Assembly (NCBI GenBank): GCA_021323355.1
Contig: JAJONK010000069.1
Span: 1 to 12,747 of the forward strand
DNA: 12,747 nt
Source: Deltaproteobacteria bacterium
Lineage (GTDB): Bacteria > Desulfobacterota > Binatia > UBA9968
Direction of reading: 5' to 3'
Part shown: positions 1-6,498 of the stretch, in pieces
How the letters are laid out: the number at the start of each line of letters is the position of its first letter
Numbering within the stretch: the first letter of the stretch is position 1
Notes under the pieces: generated by a model
Database searches by the model: none
What the model was told of the DNA's origin: nothing
Seen by the model: only the letters and a program-made list of their open reading frames with translations
Position numbers and translations under genes: made by a program

Positions 1-13
1 TCTTATAGGGAAA

Positions 14-330
14 TCATCGGTATTTTGCAGGCTGCGAAACCACGTCCGTCTTCGGTGGAAGCTTGAGCCCGAGCGGATCAGTGCCGCTGCCGTAGCTCAC
101 CGCCAGATACCGTTTGGCCGCTTCAGCGCCAGAAAAATCACGGAAACGCGAAACTGCGCTATTGGATGCATCACCAACAAACGGTCGCATCTTCAATGGT
201 CTTGTCAGTGACGGCGATGCCATGATCCTTCATCAAGCGAGATATTTTTCTCGCCCATCGCCTCGATCATCGGCGCGGCCAGTTGGGGAGTCCGATACGG
301 GGAACATGGGTTTGCCGACCCCCGTTCCGC
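14..330 (-). pseudogene. Decayed 3' end of an unrecognised gene (fragment A)
   Basis: No intact gene lies between the window start and the ATPase stop codon. On the minus strand, protein-like stretches sit in different frames. One contains MKDHGIAVTDKTIEDATV and then stops. Another contains SRFRDFSGAEAAKRYLA, continues to KTDVVSQPAKYR and stops at 14-16. An earlier stretch reads TPQLAAPMIEAMGEK in yet another frame. This looks like a coding region broken by small indels. Its last part matches a second fragment at 3510-3734 in collinear blocks: the TAGGGAA..TCATC, CTGCGAAAC and CTTCAGCGCC..CACGG..AAACGC sections occur in the same order. The family is not recognised. The fragment lies immediately downstream of, and on the same strand as, the ATPase gene. 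That it is a pseudogene is inferred from the frame changes and from the paralogous copy. Confidence 0.4.
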
Positions 331-2916
331 CTAAGTCGTTATCGTGCGCCCGCGCGTCGTCGTCCTGAAACCGGCCTTCGCCAGCTCGATCACAATGACG
401 ATGCCGACGCCCAGGGCAACGATCATCCCGATGTCGGAAGCCGACGGCATGGTGATTCCGAAGGAATCTCGGACCGCTGGAAATTGGATCAACACAGCTA
501 TCAGAGCCAGTTCCCAGGCGATGGCGATCAGGAGCCATTTATGCGGAGGCGCTTGTATCAGGCTGTATCTCAAAGAGCGGAAGTTAATGGCGATGATGAG
601 CTCGATAAAAACGAACATGAAGAAAACCAGGGTCCTCGCAAGTTCCATATCGGGTTGGGATCGAAAGAACATCCATAGGAATAGCGGGCACTCGATGAGT
701 ACGGCCATCAGGATCAACATCCTTACATCCTTTGAAAACACGCTCTCCCGAAAGTACTCGGGCCCCATGACCATGACAACGCCGCCTAACACCACGACTT
801 CGGTAATATTCGCTCTGAGCAGATAGGTTAAATATTTTTTAATGTTGTCATAGATCCATCTGCCCCGCTCGATGGCACGGACAATTGTGGCAAAATTATC
901 ATCGCTCAGAACGATATCCGCTGCTTCTTTCGCCACTTCGGTGCCGGTGATGCCCATCGCTATGCCGATGTCGGCGTGTTTCAAGGCTGGGGCATCGTTG
1001 ACCCCGTCACCGGTCATGGCAACAACTTCGCCCCGGTTCTTCCACGCCTTGACAATTTTGAGCTTATCGAGAGGCGAGACCCTGGCGTAGACGGTAATCC
1101 TATCAACAATGCGTTCAAATTCATCATCGTCAATTTTATTCAGGTCTTCCCCCGTAAATACGAGATCGCCTTCGCGGTGAATTCCAAGTTCCTTCGCTAC
1201 TGCGAGGGCAGTGAGTTTGTGGTCGCCGGTGATCATGATGGGCTTAATTGACACCTGCCGGCAGACCCGCACCGCCTCGAGGGCCTCCTCTCTGGGCGGA
1301 TCCATCATGCCGATCAAGCCTAGAAACACGAGGTCTTTTTCAATGAGATCTTCGTTATACTCATCCGCCTCCGGAAGGTCGCGGTAAGCTATGGCAAGAA
1401 CCCTCAAGGCATCGGTAGCCATTTCCTCGTTTGCCGAAAGGATTTTTTTACGTTCGCTGTCATCCAACGCGCTTATCTCATCTCCATTCAAGATAGCCGA
1501 ACATCGATCGAGGATCACTTCCGGGGCTCCCTTCATAAACGCCCTGCGCTTGCCGTCCTCCATCGTGTGGATCGTAGTCATCCGTTTTCTGTCCGAGCTG
1601 AAAGGAAATTCCCCGATCCTGGGACATTGATTTCTGATTTGCTCTCGCCCCAGCCCAGCCTTGGCTGCAAGGACCATAAGGGCGGCTTCAGTCGGATCAC
1701 CTTTAATGGACCACTTGCCTCCCGCCTCCAAAAGCGCGGAGTCGTTGCACAGGATTCCGCCTCTAAAAAGCATGTTCAGAGATGGATTGTTAGAAGCCGG
1801 ACTTAAGCCTCCTTCGGGTGCATAACCGACGCCGCTCACCTCTACGGATTTTCCGCCCCCAAATACCCGGCGGACCGTCATCTCTCCCTTGGTTAAAGTT
1901 CCGGTCTTGTCGGAACATATCACCGTCGTACAACCCAGAGTTTCCACCGCCGGCATTTTTCTTACCAGCGCATTACGCTTTGCCATTTCGCGCATGCCTA
2001 TGGCCAAGGCGCCGGTCACGATGGCGGGAAGCGCTTCGGGAACTGCGGCTACTGCAAGAGCAATGGCGAACATCAGCATCATTAAAATGAATTGCAAATC
2101 TAAGCTTCCGCCCATGGCTTCTCGGACGATGCTGACTATCACGACCAAAACACACGCGCTCACGGCAATGATTCCAAGCCATTTTCCGATCTCTTCAGTG
2201 CGTTTTTCCAGAGGCGATTTCTCCTGCGAAACGGTCGCCAATTCGGTGGCGATCTTCCCGAACTCGGTTTTGAATCCAGTATCCGTCACCACTGCCTTAC
2301 CTCTGCCGTAGCTAACGGCGGTACCGGTAAATACCATATTCTTTCTATCGCCTACCGGTACGGCTTCGGGTAAAACTTTGAGATCTTTCTCCACGGGAAA
2401 GGACTCCCCTGTCAATGGAGCCTCGTCGCACTGCAGTGAGTGAATTTCGACCAAGCGCCCGTCGGCGGGTATCTTATCTCCGGCCTCGAGCAGGATGATA
2501 TCACCAGGGACCAGTTCCTTCGATGGAATTTCCTCTTCGCGCCCACCTCTCAGCGCCGTAATCGTTGGGGTCAGCATTTTCTTCAAGGCGTCGAGCGCAC
2601 GTTCAGCGCGATACTCCTGAACAAATCCCAATAGAGCGCAGAAGACGATAATCGCCAGGATAATGCCGGCGTCAAGCAGGTCCCCGATGACCGCGGAGAG
2701 GATCGTGGCAACCGCCAGTATGATAATGAGAGTGTTCTTGAACTGATTAATGAAAAGGATGAAGGGAGAAGTCTTCTCTTCCTTTTTCAGTTCGTTGTAA
2801 CCGTGTGCCTCGAGGCGCCGTCGAGCCTCCTCTACGGTCAAGCCTTGCTGCGGATCGGTACCCAGCTCACCGAGAATGGAATCAACCTGCGTCGAGTGCC
2901 ATTGTATGTTTGCCAT
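331..2916 (-). CDS. P2-type cation-transporting ATPase (Ca2+/Mn2+-like), lacking transmembrane segment M6
   Basis: This 861-residue inner-membrane P-type ATPase would couple ATP hydrolysis to cation movement. Visible in order: N-terminal cation-ATPase domain (about 1-70), M1-M2 (about 60-100), actuator loop TGES (169-172), M3-M4 with VPEALP (292-297), phosphorylation motif DKTGTLT (336-342, Asp336), nucleotide-domain KGAPE (462-466), DPPR (539-542), TGD (563-565), hinge TGDGVNDAP (635-643), then M5 with Asn703 and Glu706, where SERCA has Asn768 and Glu771. VAAVPEALP in M4 and Glu772 in M8 also fit the SERCA/PMCA (P2) ion sites. The oddity is that M5 ends in MGPEY (717-721) and the next residues, RESVFSKDVR, are the usual lead-in to M7. 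M6, with its N-x-x-T-D ion-binding motif, is absent, and the protein is some 30-40 residues shorter than usual bacterial relatives. The start is supported by GAGGGATCTATG. Ca2+ versus Mn2+ cannot be decided, and the protein may be inactive as a pump. Confidence 0.93.
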   Translation of the reverse strand: MANIQWHSTQVDSILGELGTDPQQGLTVEEARRRLEAHGYNELKKEEKTSPFILFINQFKNTLIIILAVATILSAVIGDLLDAGIILAIIVFCALLGFVQEYRAERALDALKKMLTPTITALRGGREEEIPSKELVPGDIILLEAGDKIPADGRLVEIHSLQCDEAPLTGESFPVEKDLKVLPEAVPVGDRKNMVFTGTAVSYGRGKAVVTDTGFKTEFGKIATELATVSQEKSPLEKRTEEIGKWLGIIAVSACVLVVIVSIVREAMGGSLDLQFILMMLMFAIALAVAAVPEALPAIVTGALAIGMREMAKRNALVRKMPAVETLGCTTVICSDKTGTLTKGEMTVRRVFGGGKSVEVSGVGYAPEGGLSPASNNPSLNMLFRGGILCNDSALLEAGGKWSIKGDPTEAALMVLAAKAGLGREQIRNQCPRIGEFPFSSDRKRMTTIHTMEDGKRRAFMKGAPEVILDRCSAILNGDEISALDDSERKKILSANEEMATDALRVLAIAYRDLPEADEYNEDLIEKDLVFLGLIGMMDPPREEALEAVRVCRQVSIKPIMITGDHKLTALAVAKELGIHREGDLVFTGEDLNKIDDDEFERIVDRITVYARVSPLDKLKIVKAWKNRGEVVAMTGDGVNDAPALKHADIGIAMGITGTEVAKEAADIVLSDDNFATIVRAIERGRWIYDNIKKYLTYLLRANITEVVVLGGVVMVMGPEYFRESVFSKDVRMLILMAVLIECPLFLWMFFRSQPDMELARTLVFFMFVFIELIIAINFRSLRYSLIQAPPHKWLLIAIAWELALIAVLIQFPAVRDSFGITMPSASDIGMIVALGVGIVIVIELAKAGFRTTTRGRTITT

Positions 2917-3094
2917 AGATCCCTCGTAGTTAGATTCTTAAAGGCCTCACAATTTTTGCTTTCATTCCACTTTGAACACCCGTATTACAGTTCCGGCGAG
3001 TTGCCAGCTCGCCCGTCTTTGTCCAAGTGACTGCTGTAGAGCCAGGGAACTTCGCCCTTCATGAAGTGCTTCGTGTGCAGCGAAGACGGACAGG
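2917..3094. other. Leader/intergenic region upstream of the ATPase
   Basis: No ORF here looks like a gene. On the minus strand this is the 5' leader of the ATPase. The ribosome-binding site GAGG sits about five bases before the ATG. A GC-rich hairpin (2995-3013) and a weaker CTTCG/CGAAG stem (3069-3085) lie in it. I looked for the conserved GGGGAGTAG-type core of the manganese-sensing yybP-ykoY riboswitch and did not find it. No convincing -35/-10 pair was recognised. Confidence 0.4.
2995..3013 (-). repeat. GC-rich hairpin in the ATPase leader
   Basis: GGCGAG at 2995-3000 and CTCGCC at 3008-3013 form a perfect six-base-pair stem around a seven-base loop. It lies about 80 bases upstream of the ATPase start. 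No U-tract follows on the minus strand, so it is not a plain intrinsic terminator. It may be a leader structure or may be chance. Confidence 0.4.
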
Positions 3095-3415
3095 TTAAAT
3101 TCTGTAGACGTTTATCTGCTGATAAACGCTCGACCTGGAATAATGAGAAATGAACGATTCCCTTACCCGGACGATAAGAGAAATCGCCGGCGCTGGTTTT
3201 TCCACGCCGCGCAAGCTGTTAAGTGAGGATTTGCCTCTTTGCGACCGTTTCAGAGAGCGACGGCCACGGGCATTCTCTGAAGAAAAATCGTCGTCAAGAG
3301 TCCAAAGAGACGTTTGTGAATCGGCGTCAAAACGAGCAGAGAGTTGCTCCAAGCTCCTCAGGGAAGAAGACGAAAAGAAAAGGAAGAGAGTTATGCCGAT
3401 AGTGATCTTTTTCAC
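3095..3415 (-). CDS. Doubtful small secreted-type ORF
   Basis: This 106-codon ORF begins with GTG. Its first residues, MKKITIGITLFLFFSSSS, have the lysine-then-hydrophobic pattern of a signal peptide. The remainder is rich in Ser, Arg and Asp, shows no recognisable motif, and near its end runs through the perfect hairpin at 3109-3128. A good Shine-Dalgarno sequence is not visible. A plus-strand ORF of similar length (3150-3476) overlaps it and is Arg/Ser/Glu-rich, as out-of-frame translations often are. It would sit upstream of the ATPase on the same strand, but 178 bases and two stem-loops separate them. It could be a small exported protein or chance coding in a non-coding stretch. I favour chance. 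Confidence 0.2.
   Translation of the reverse strand: MKKITIGITLFLFFSSSSLRSLEQLSARFDADSQTSLWTLDDDFSSENARGRRSLKRSQRGKSSLNSLRGVEKPAPAISLIVRVRESFISHYSRSSVYQQINVYRI
3109..3128. repeat. Perfect 8-bp inverted repeat
   Basis: CGTTTATC at 3109-3116 and GATAAACG at 3121-3128 pair perfectly around the four-base loop TGCT. Beyond an unpaired A at 3108, AG and CT can extend the stem by two pairs. No T-run follows on either strand, so it is not a typical terminator. It could be an operator for a dimeric regulator, or an RNA stem in a long ATPase leader. Confidence 0.55.
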
Positions 3416-3467
3416 CAGGCAAAACGTATACCACGGCCACGCGAATAGTCAATTACGACCGATAAAT

Positions 3468-3487
3468 CTCGGCTAAGCTCGGCTAAG
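3468..3487. repeat. Tandem 10-bp direct duplication
   Basis: CTCGGCTAAG occurs twice back to back (3468-3477 and 3478-3487). It is a short slippage-type duplication just outside the 3' end of the decayed gene fragment B. No function is implied. Confidence 0.7.
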
Positions 3488-3509
3488 TCACCAACGCATG
3501 CGTCGTAAA

Positions 3510-3738
3510 TCACTCAACGCCCAGAATTCCTGCACTTAAACTGTCACACGCTTGAACGCCGCTCAATAGCGCCGGGAACTTTCCGGGATCTTCTTTTTCG
3601 TAGGGAATCATCCAACCGCCTTCCTCCACCCTGCGAAACACATCGTCGGTCTTTTTATGCGCGACTTTTCGCCCGCCCTTCAGCGCCTCACCAAAGTCAC
3701 GGGAAACGCAAAGCCAGGCTATTGGAATTCATCACTAT
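3510..3738 (-). pseudogene. Second decayed gene fragment, related to the one at 14-330 (fragment B)
   Basis: On the minus strand an open stretch without a plausible start reads about 72 residues. It includes SRDFGEALKGGRKVAHKKTDD, then VFRRVEEGGWMIPYEKEDPG, and ends ILGVE at the stop codon (3510-3512). The amino-acid texture looks like a genuine protein C-terminus. Upstream, the frame is lost: an extra C in TTCCCGTG, where fragment A has TTCCGTG, shifts the reading frame, and stop codons follow. DNA blocks at 3601-3612, 3631-3656 and 3678-3734 match fragment A at 6-18, 32-52 and 121-173 in the same order, and about 45 additional bases are present in A. The family was not recognised. It is most likely the remnant of a gene, or of a gene duplicate, whose 5' part has decayed or been deleted. 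Confidence 0.5.
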
Positions 3739-3913
3739 CCGCGAGCATCAGTATTCAGGATGGGCGGGTGAGGAGTTTTTGCGTGGCTATCGCCGGTAAC
3801 CACAATGTTCGTCTGGGTTTCCCGCTGGTTGCCTTATCCCACGAACCGACGCTGACTGAGTCGCCTTGGGCTTTATTTGACTAAATGCATATGAATTGAT
3901 ACCCGTGCGTCTG
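3739..3913. other. Intergenic stretch without a recognised gene
   Basis: I see no supported coding region here. It may contain further decayed sequence of the gene whose 3' end lies at 3510-3738, because weak similarity to fragment A continues for about 30 bases past the shared block. No promoter or terminator was recognised. Confidence 0.3.
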
Positions 3914-4234
3914 ATGAAGCCGGCGATTTCTTCTTGGGTCTTAACAATTTTTTTTCTCATCAGCGGATTAGCGACCAATTCTCATCAACTCGAAAGCTAT
4001 GCTGAGATCACCGCCGGAGACTTTGTCACGTCGGACCGACTGGACGATTCGACGAGATCCTCCATCATCCGCAGATTTCGCACCGGCGGCCGTAAATTGG
4101 TAACGGTGCACGCGGCAACGGTGACCGCCAGCGAAGTTTCGTTTCAACGGGTCTTGTCTTACGATACGATTCACCTGCGCACGCACTGTTGCAATCAAAA
4201 TCTCCGCACCTTTAAAGTCGTTTTGCAAATTTAA
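3914..4234 (+). CDS. Doubtful small ORF with hydrophobic N-terminus, upstream of the TerC gene
   Basis: From ATG 3914 this ORF gives 106 residues. An in-frame TTG at 3896 would add six. The N-terminus MKPAISSWVLTIFFLISGLA resembles a signal peptide or a single membrane helix. The rest is Thr/Ser/Arg-rich, carries a His-Cys-Cys triplet near the end, and matches no family I know. There is no Shine-Dalgarno sequence before the ATG. The stop lies 32 bases before the TerC start, so it could be a leader cistron, or the stretch could be an untranslated TerC leader. It contains an inverted repeat, GCACCG (4080-4085) with CGGTGC (4104-4109). No yybP-ykoY manganese riboswitch core was recognised, although that element often precedes TerC genes. 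Confidence 0.25.
   Translation: MKPAISSWVLTIFFLISGLATNSHQLESYAEITAGDFVTSDRLDDSTRSSIIRRFRTGGRKLVTVHAATVTASEVSFQRVLSYDTIHLRTHCCNQNLRTFKVVLQI
4080..4109. repeat. Inverted repeat upstream of the TerC gene
   Basis: GCACCG at 4080-4085 and CGGTGC at 4104-4109 can form a six-base-pair GC-rich stem with an 18-base loop. A second, imperfect GCGG/CCGC stem lies just downstream. This may be structure in the TerC leader, or a coincidence inside an ORF. Confidence 0.3.
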
Positions 4235-4266
4235 AACGGCCGAGGACTTCAAGGGATACACAACGC

Positions 4267-5193
4267 ATGGATTCGCAACTGTTTTTATGGGTCGTTTTTA
4301 ACATCTTTGTTTTAGGCATACTGGCGCTCGACCTGCTAGTGCTGCATCGCAAAGCCCACGCTGTTTCGCTGCGAGAAGCCTTGGCTTGGAGCTGCGTCTG
4401 GGTTTCCCTGGCCCTTCTTTTCGGCGTGGGCATTTATTTTTTTCGCGGTGGGGAAAAGGGGCTGGAGTTTTTGACCGGCTATGTGATCGAGTGGTCTTTG
4501 AGCGTGGATAATCTGTTTGTTTTCCTGGTCATTTTCTCCTACTTCGCAGTTCCGTCCAGCTACCAGCACCGCGTCCTCTTCTGGGGTATTCTAGGGGCTC
4601 TGGTCTTGCGCGCCGGCTTCATCGCGACCGGAACAGCCTTGCTGTCCAACTTCCACTGGATGATCTATGTTTTTGGCGGCTTTCTCATCTTCACCGGGAT
4701 TAAGTTGCTATTCGTCGGCGAGGAAAAAATTGAGCCGGAAAAAAATCCAGCTGTCCGCTTGGTGCGTCGATTCATCAACGTAACCCCGGACTATCAGGGA
4801 CAACGATTCTTCATCCGCAAATCTGGAAAGCTGTGGGCTACCCCTCTCTTTCTGGTGCTTGTCGTTGTCGAGACCACTGATGTTATTTTCGCCGTCGATT
4901 CAATCCCGGCGATCTTCGCTATCACTTTAGACCCATTCATCGTATATACCTCCAATGTCTTTGCCATCCTTGGGCTTCGGGCTCTTTTCTTCCTTCTCGC
5001 CGGCGTCATGGAGATGTTCCGCTATCTCAGGGTTGGTCTCGCGTTCGTGCTCTGTTTCGTCGGCGCGAAGATGCTGATTGCCGAGTTCTACAAAATCCCC
5101 ATCGGCATTTCGTTAGGCGTGGTCGGCGGGATCTTGCTGATTTCCATTCTGGCGTCTGTGCTCAAGCAACACCAAGAAGATAAAGCGATATAG
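4267..5193 (+). CDS. TerC/Alx-family integral membrane protein (probable divalent metal exporter)
   Basis: This 308-residue polytopic membrane protein belongs to the TerC family, whose studied members (Alx, and the Bacillus TerC proteins) export Mn2+ and support metal loading of exported enzymes. Family signatures are clear. An acidic membrane motif EWSLSVDNLFVF lies at 75-86, its repeat ETTDVIFAVDSIPAIFA at 202-218, and TSNVFAILGLRALFF at 228-242. About eight hydrophobic segments are visible, with a charged cytosolic loop at about 150-190. The Asp/Glu residues inside the two internal-repeat motifs are the presumed metal ligands. The length is normal for Alx-like members. AAGGGA about ten bases before the ATG serves as the ribosome-binding site. 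It lies divergently from the P2-type ATPase, another cation transporter family. Substrate is inferred from family only, and no tellurite-resistance genes are nearby. Confidence 0.93.
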   Translation: MDSQLFLWVVFNIFVLGILALDLLVLHRKAHAVSLREALAWSCVWVSLALLFGVGIYFFRGGEKGLEFLTGYVIEWSLSVDNLFVFLVIFSYFAVPSSYQHRVLFWGILGALVLRAGFIATGTALLSNFHWMIYVFGGFLIFTGIKLLFVGEEKIEPEKNPAVRLVRRFINVTPDYQGQRFFIRKSGKLWATPLFLVLVVVETTDVIFAVDSIPAIFAITLDPFIVYTSNVFAILGLRALFFLLAGVMEMFRYLRVGLAFVLCFVGAKMLIAEFYKIPIGISLGVVGGILLISILASVLKQHQEDKAI

Positions 5194-5404
5194 TCGATGC
5201 GTTGATTGCAGACAATTCAGAGCGGGCCAGCCGCAAAGAATATCGTCGGAGCACTGACCCGCTGCGCTTGATCACGCCATGCCGATCAATGTATGTTGTG
5301 TCCGCTATTGACCGGACGCCCTGGCCTTAGAGTATGGAAATCACGCCGCGGCGGCTTGTTAGTTTAATCAATGGGCGGGTAACGTCGTACTGGGAAATAA
5401 TAAA
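5194..5404. other. Intergenic region with possible hairpin
   Basis: No gene is seen. AGCGGGCCAG (5221-5230) and CTGACCCGCT (5254-5263) form a ten-pair stem with one mismatch around a 23-base loop, shortly after the TerC stop. No T-tract follows, so a Rho-independent terminator is not established. Confidence 0.35.
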
Positions 5405-6424
5405 ATGATTCCATCGATCGCAATGAAATCAAAGCTGGTTCTCTCGATCAGCTTGATGCTTTTCTCTTTCAGCAATGAAATTTTGGCTCAGACACTCGAT
5501 CAGGAGGCGGCGACAAAGGAAGGTAGAATTGTCGTCTACGGCACGACAATTCCGAATGTCATGGCGCCTATTCATAACGGGTTTGAAAAAAAATACCGAG
5601 TTAAAGTCGATTATTGGCGCGCATCGGCCACTGCCGTTGTTGACCGAGCGATCACCGAGTGGCGCGCCGGCAAACCGGGCTTCGACGTTCTATTTGCAAT
5701 CAACGGAACGATAGCTCTGCTTAAACGCGAAAATGCGCTGGCCAAGTTTACGGCACCAGCAGCGGCCAAGTTTCCCGCCCACTTGAAAGACAAGGATGGC
5801 GTGCTGACCGCGTTTCGCCATACTCCCGTGAGCATTCTCTACAACACAGAACTGGTGAAGCCCGCCGATCTGCCAAAGAATTTCGATGATCTCTTGAATC
5901 CAAAATGGCAAGGCAAAATCGCCATGCCCGATCCTTCCAGGCACACCAGTACCGCGCAGTTTCTCTGGAACATGCAGAAAGTTAAAGGTGAGAAGTGGAT
6001 GGATTACGCCAGAGCGCTCGCCAAACAGAAACCGTTTCTGCTGGAATCGTTCGCACCGGTGCCGACCGCGTTGGTAAAAGGTGAAGCGCAGCTTGGGATT
6101 ACTTACGCGCAGTATATTACTCAGGTTAAGGGGCCACTCAGCCATGTCGTTTTCGACAAAGTCTTGACCGATTCGACCGATCTCGCTCTCAGCGCCAAAG
6201 CTGCGGCTCCCAACGCGGCCAAGCTCTACATCGATTATCTATGCACCGCGGATGCGCAAAAGATCATCGCCGACAGCGGCGACTTCCCGATTGCTCCCGG
6301 GATCTATCCCAATCTCAAAGACGCCGAGCGAGTGGTGGCTCATGCAGTCTTCATGGAGAATCCATCAGACGAACAGTTTACCAAACTCAAGGAAGACTTC
6401 CGCAAGATTTTCTTGACGCAGTGA
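5405..6424 (+). CDS. Periplasmic ABC-type extracellular solute-binding protein (iron(III)-type fold family)
   Basis: This 339-residue exported protein is related to the FbpA/AfuA-like and thiamine/polyamine-type binding proteins of ABC importers. The N-terminus has a Sec signal peptide: positively charged MKSK, a hydrophobic core, then LA|Q cleavage near residues 28-29. Typical family features are EGRIVVYGTT near the mature N-terminus, a DLLNPKWQGKIAMPDPSR hinge-region motif (about 164-182), LGITYAQY in the second lobe, and the C-terminal pattern AAKLYIDYLCTADAQKIIA. ATG 5405 is preceded by GGGAAAT, whereas the in-frame ATG at 5423 has no ribosome-binding site but would give a more standard signal peptide. 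No permease or ATPase gene adjoins it, so it is an orphan binding protein and its ligand cannot be read from sequence. It converges with the amidase gene, 74 bases away. Confidence 0.88.
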   Translation: MIPSIAMKSKLVLSISLMLFSFSNEILAQTLDQEAATKEGRIVVYGTTIPNVMAPIHNGFEKKYRVKVDYWRASATAVVDRAITEWRAGKPGFDVLFAINGTIALLKRENALAKFTAPAAAKFPAHLKDKDGVLTAFRHTPVSILYNTELVKPADLPKNFDDLLNPKWQGKIAMPDPSRHTSTAQFLWNMQKVKGEKWMDYARALAKQKPFLLESFAPVPTALVKGEAQLGITYAQYITQVKGPLSHVVFDKVLTDSTDLALSAKAAAPNAAKLYIDYLCTADAQKIIADSGDFPIAPGIYPNLKDAERVVAHAVFMENPSDEQFTKLKEDFRKIFLTQ

Positions 6425-6498
6425 GGAGACTTGAGCTTTTCTGACCTTCAGCCGGACTGGTGTTTTCAGTGCAGCGCATGACCACTCGCGACTAGTCA

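Noticed and set aside
233..538. Minus-strand ORF overlapping the 3' end of the ATPase in another frame.
   Set aside because: It is Arg/Asp/His-rich with no motif, and most of it is an out-of-frame reading of the ATPase gene.
3150..3476. Plus-strand ORF of 108 codons.
   Set aside because: It is Arg/Ser/Glu/Lys-rich with no motif or ribosome-binding site, and overlaps the opposite ORF and the hairpin region. It is more likely a shadow.
3787..3978. Minus-strand ORF with a Lys-rich, helix-like stretch (MRKKIVKTQEEIAGFIRR).
   Set aside because: Only about 25 residues look protein-like and the rest does not. There is no ribosome-binding site or family match. It could be another decayed fragment, but it is too weak to call.
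3900..4266. A yybP-ykoY manganese riboswitch before the TerC gene.
   Set aside because: I looked for its conserved core on the plus strand here and on the minus strand upstream of the ATPase and did not find it. A covariance-model search would be decisive.
5690..6145. Minus-strand ORF of 151 codons inside the solute-binding protein gene.
   Set aside because: It is antisense to a gene with clear signal peptide and family motifs, and is an out-of-frame shadow.
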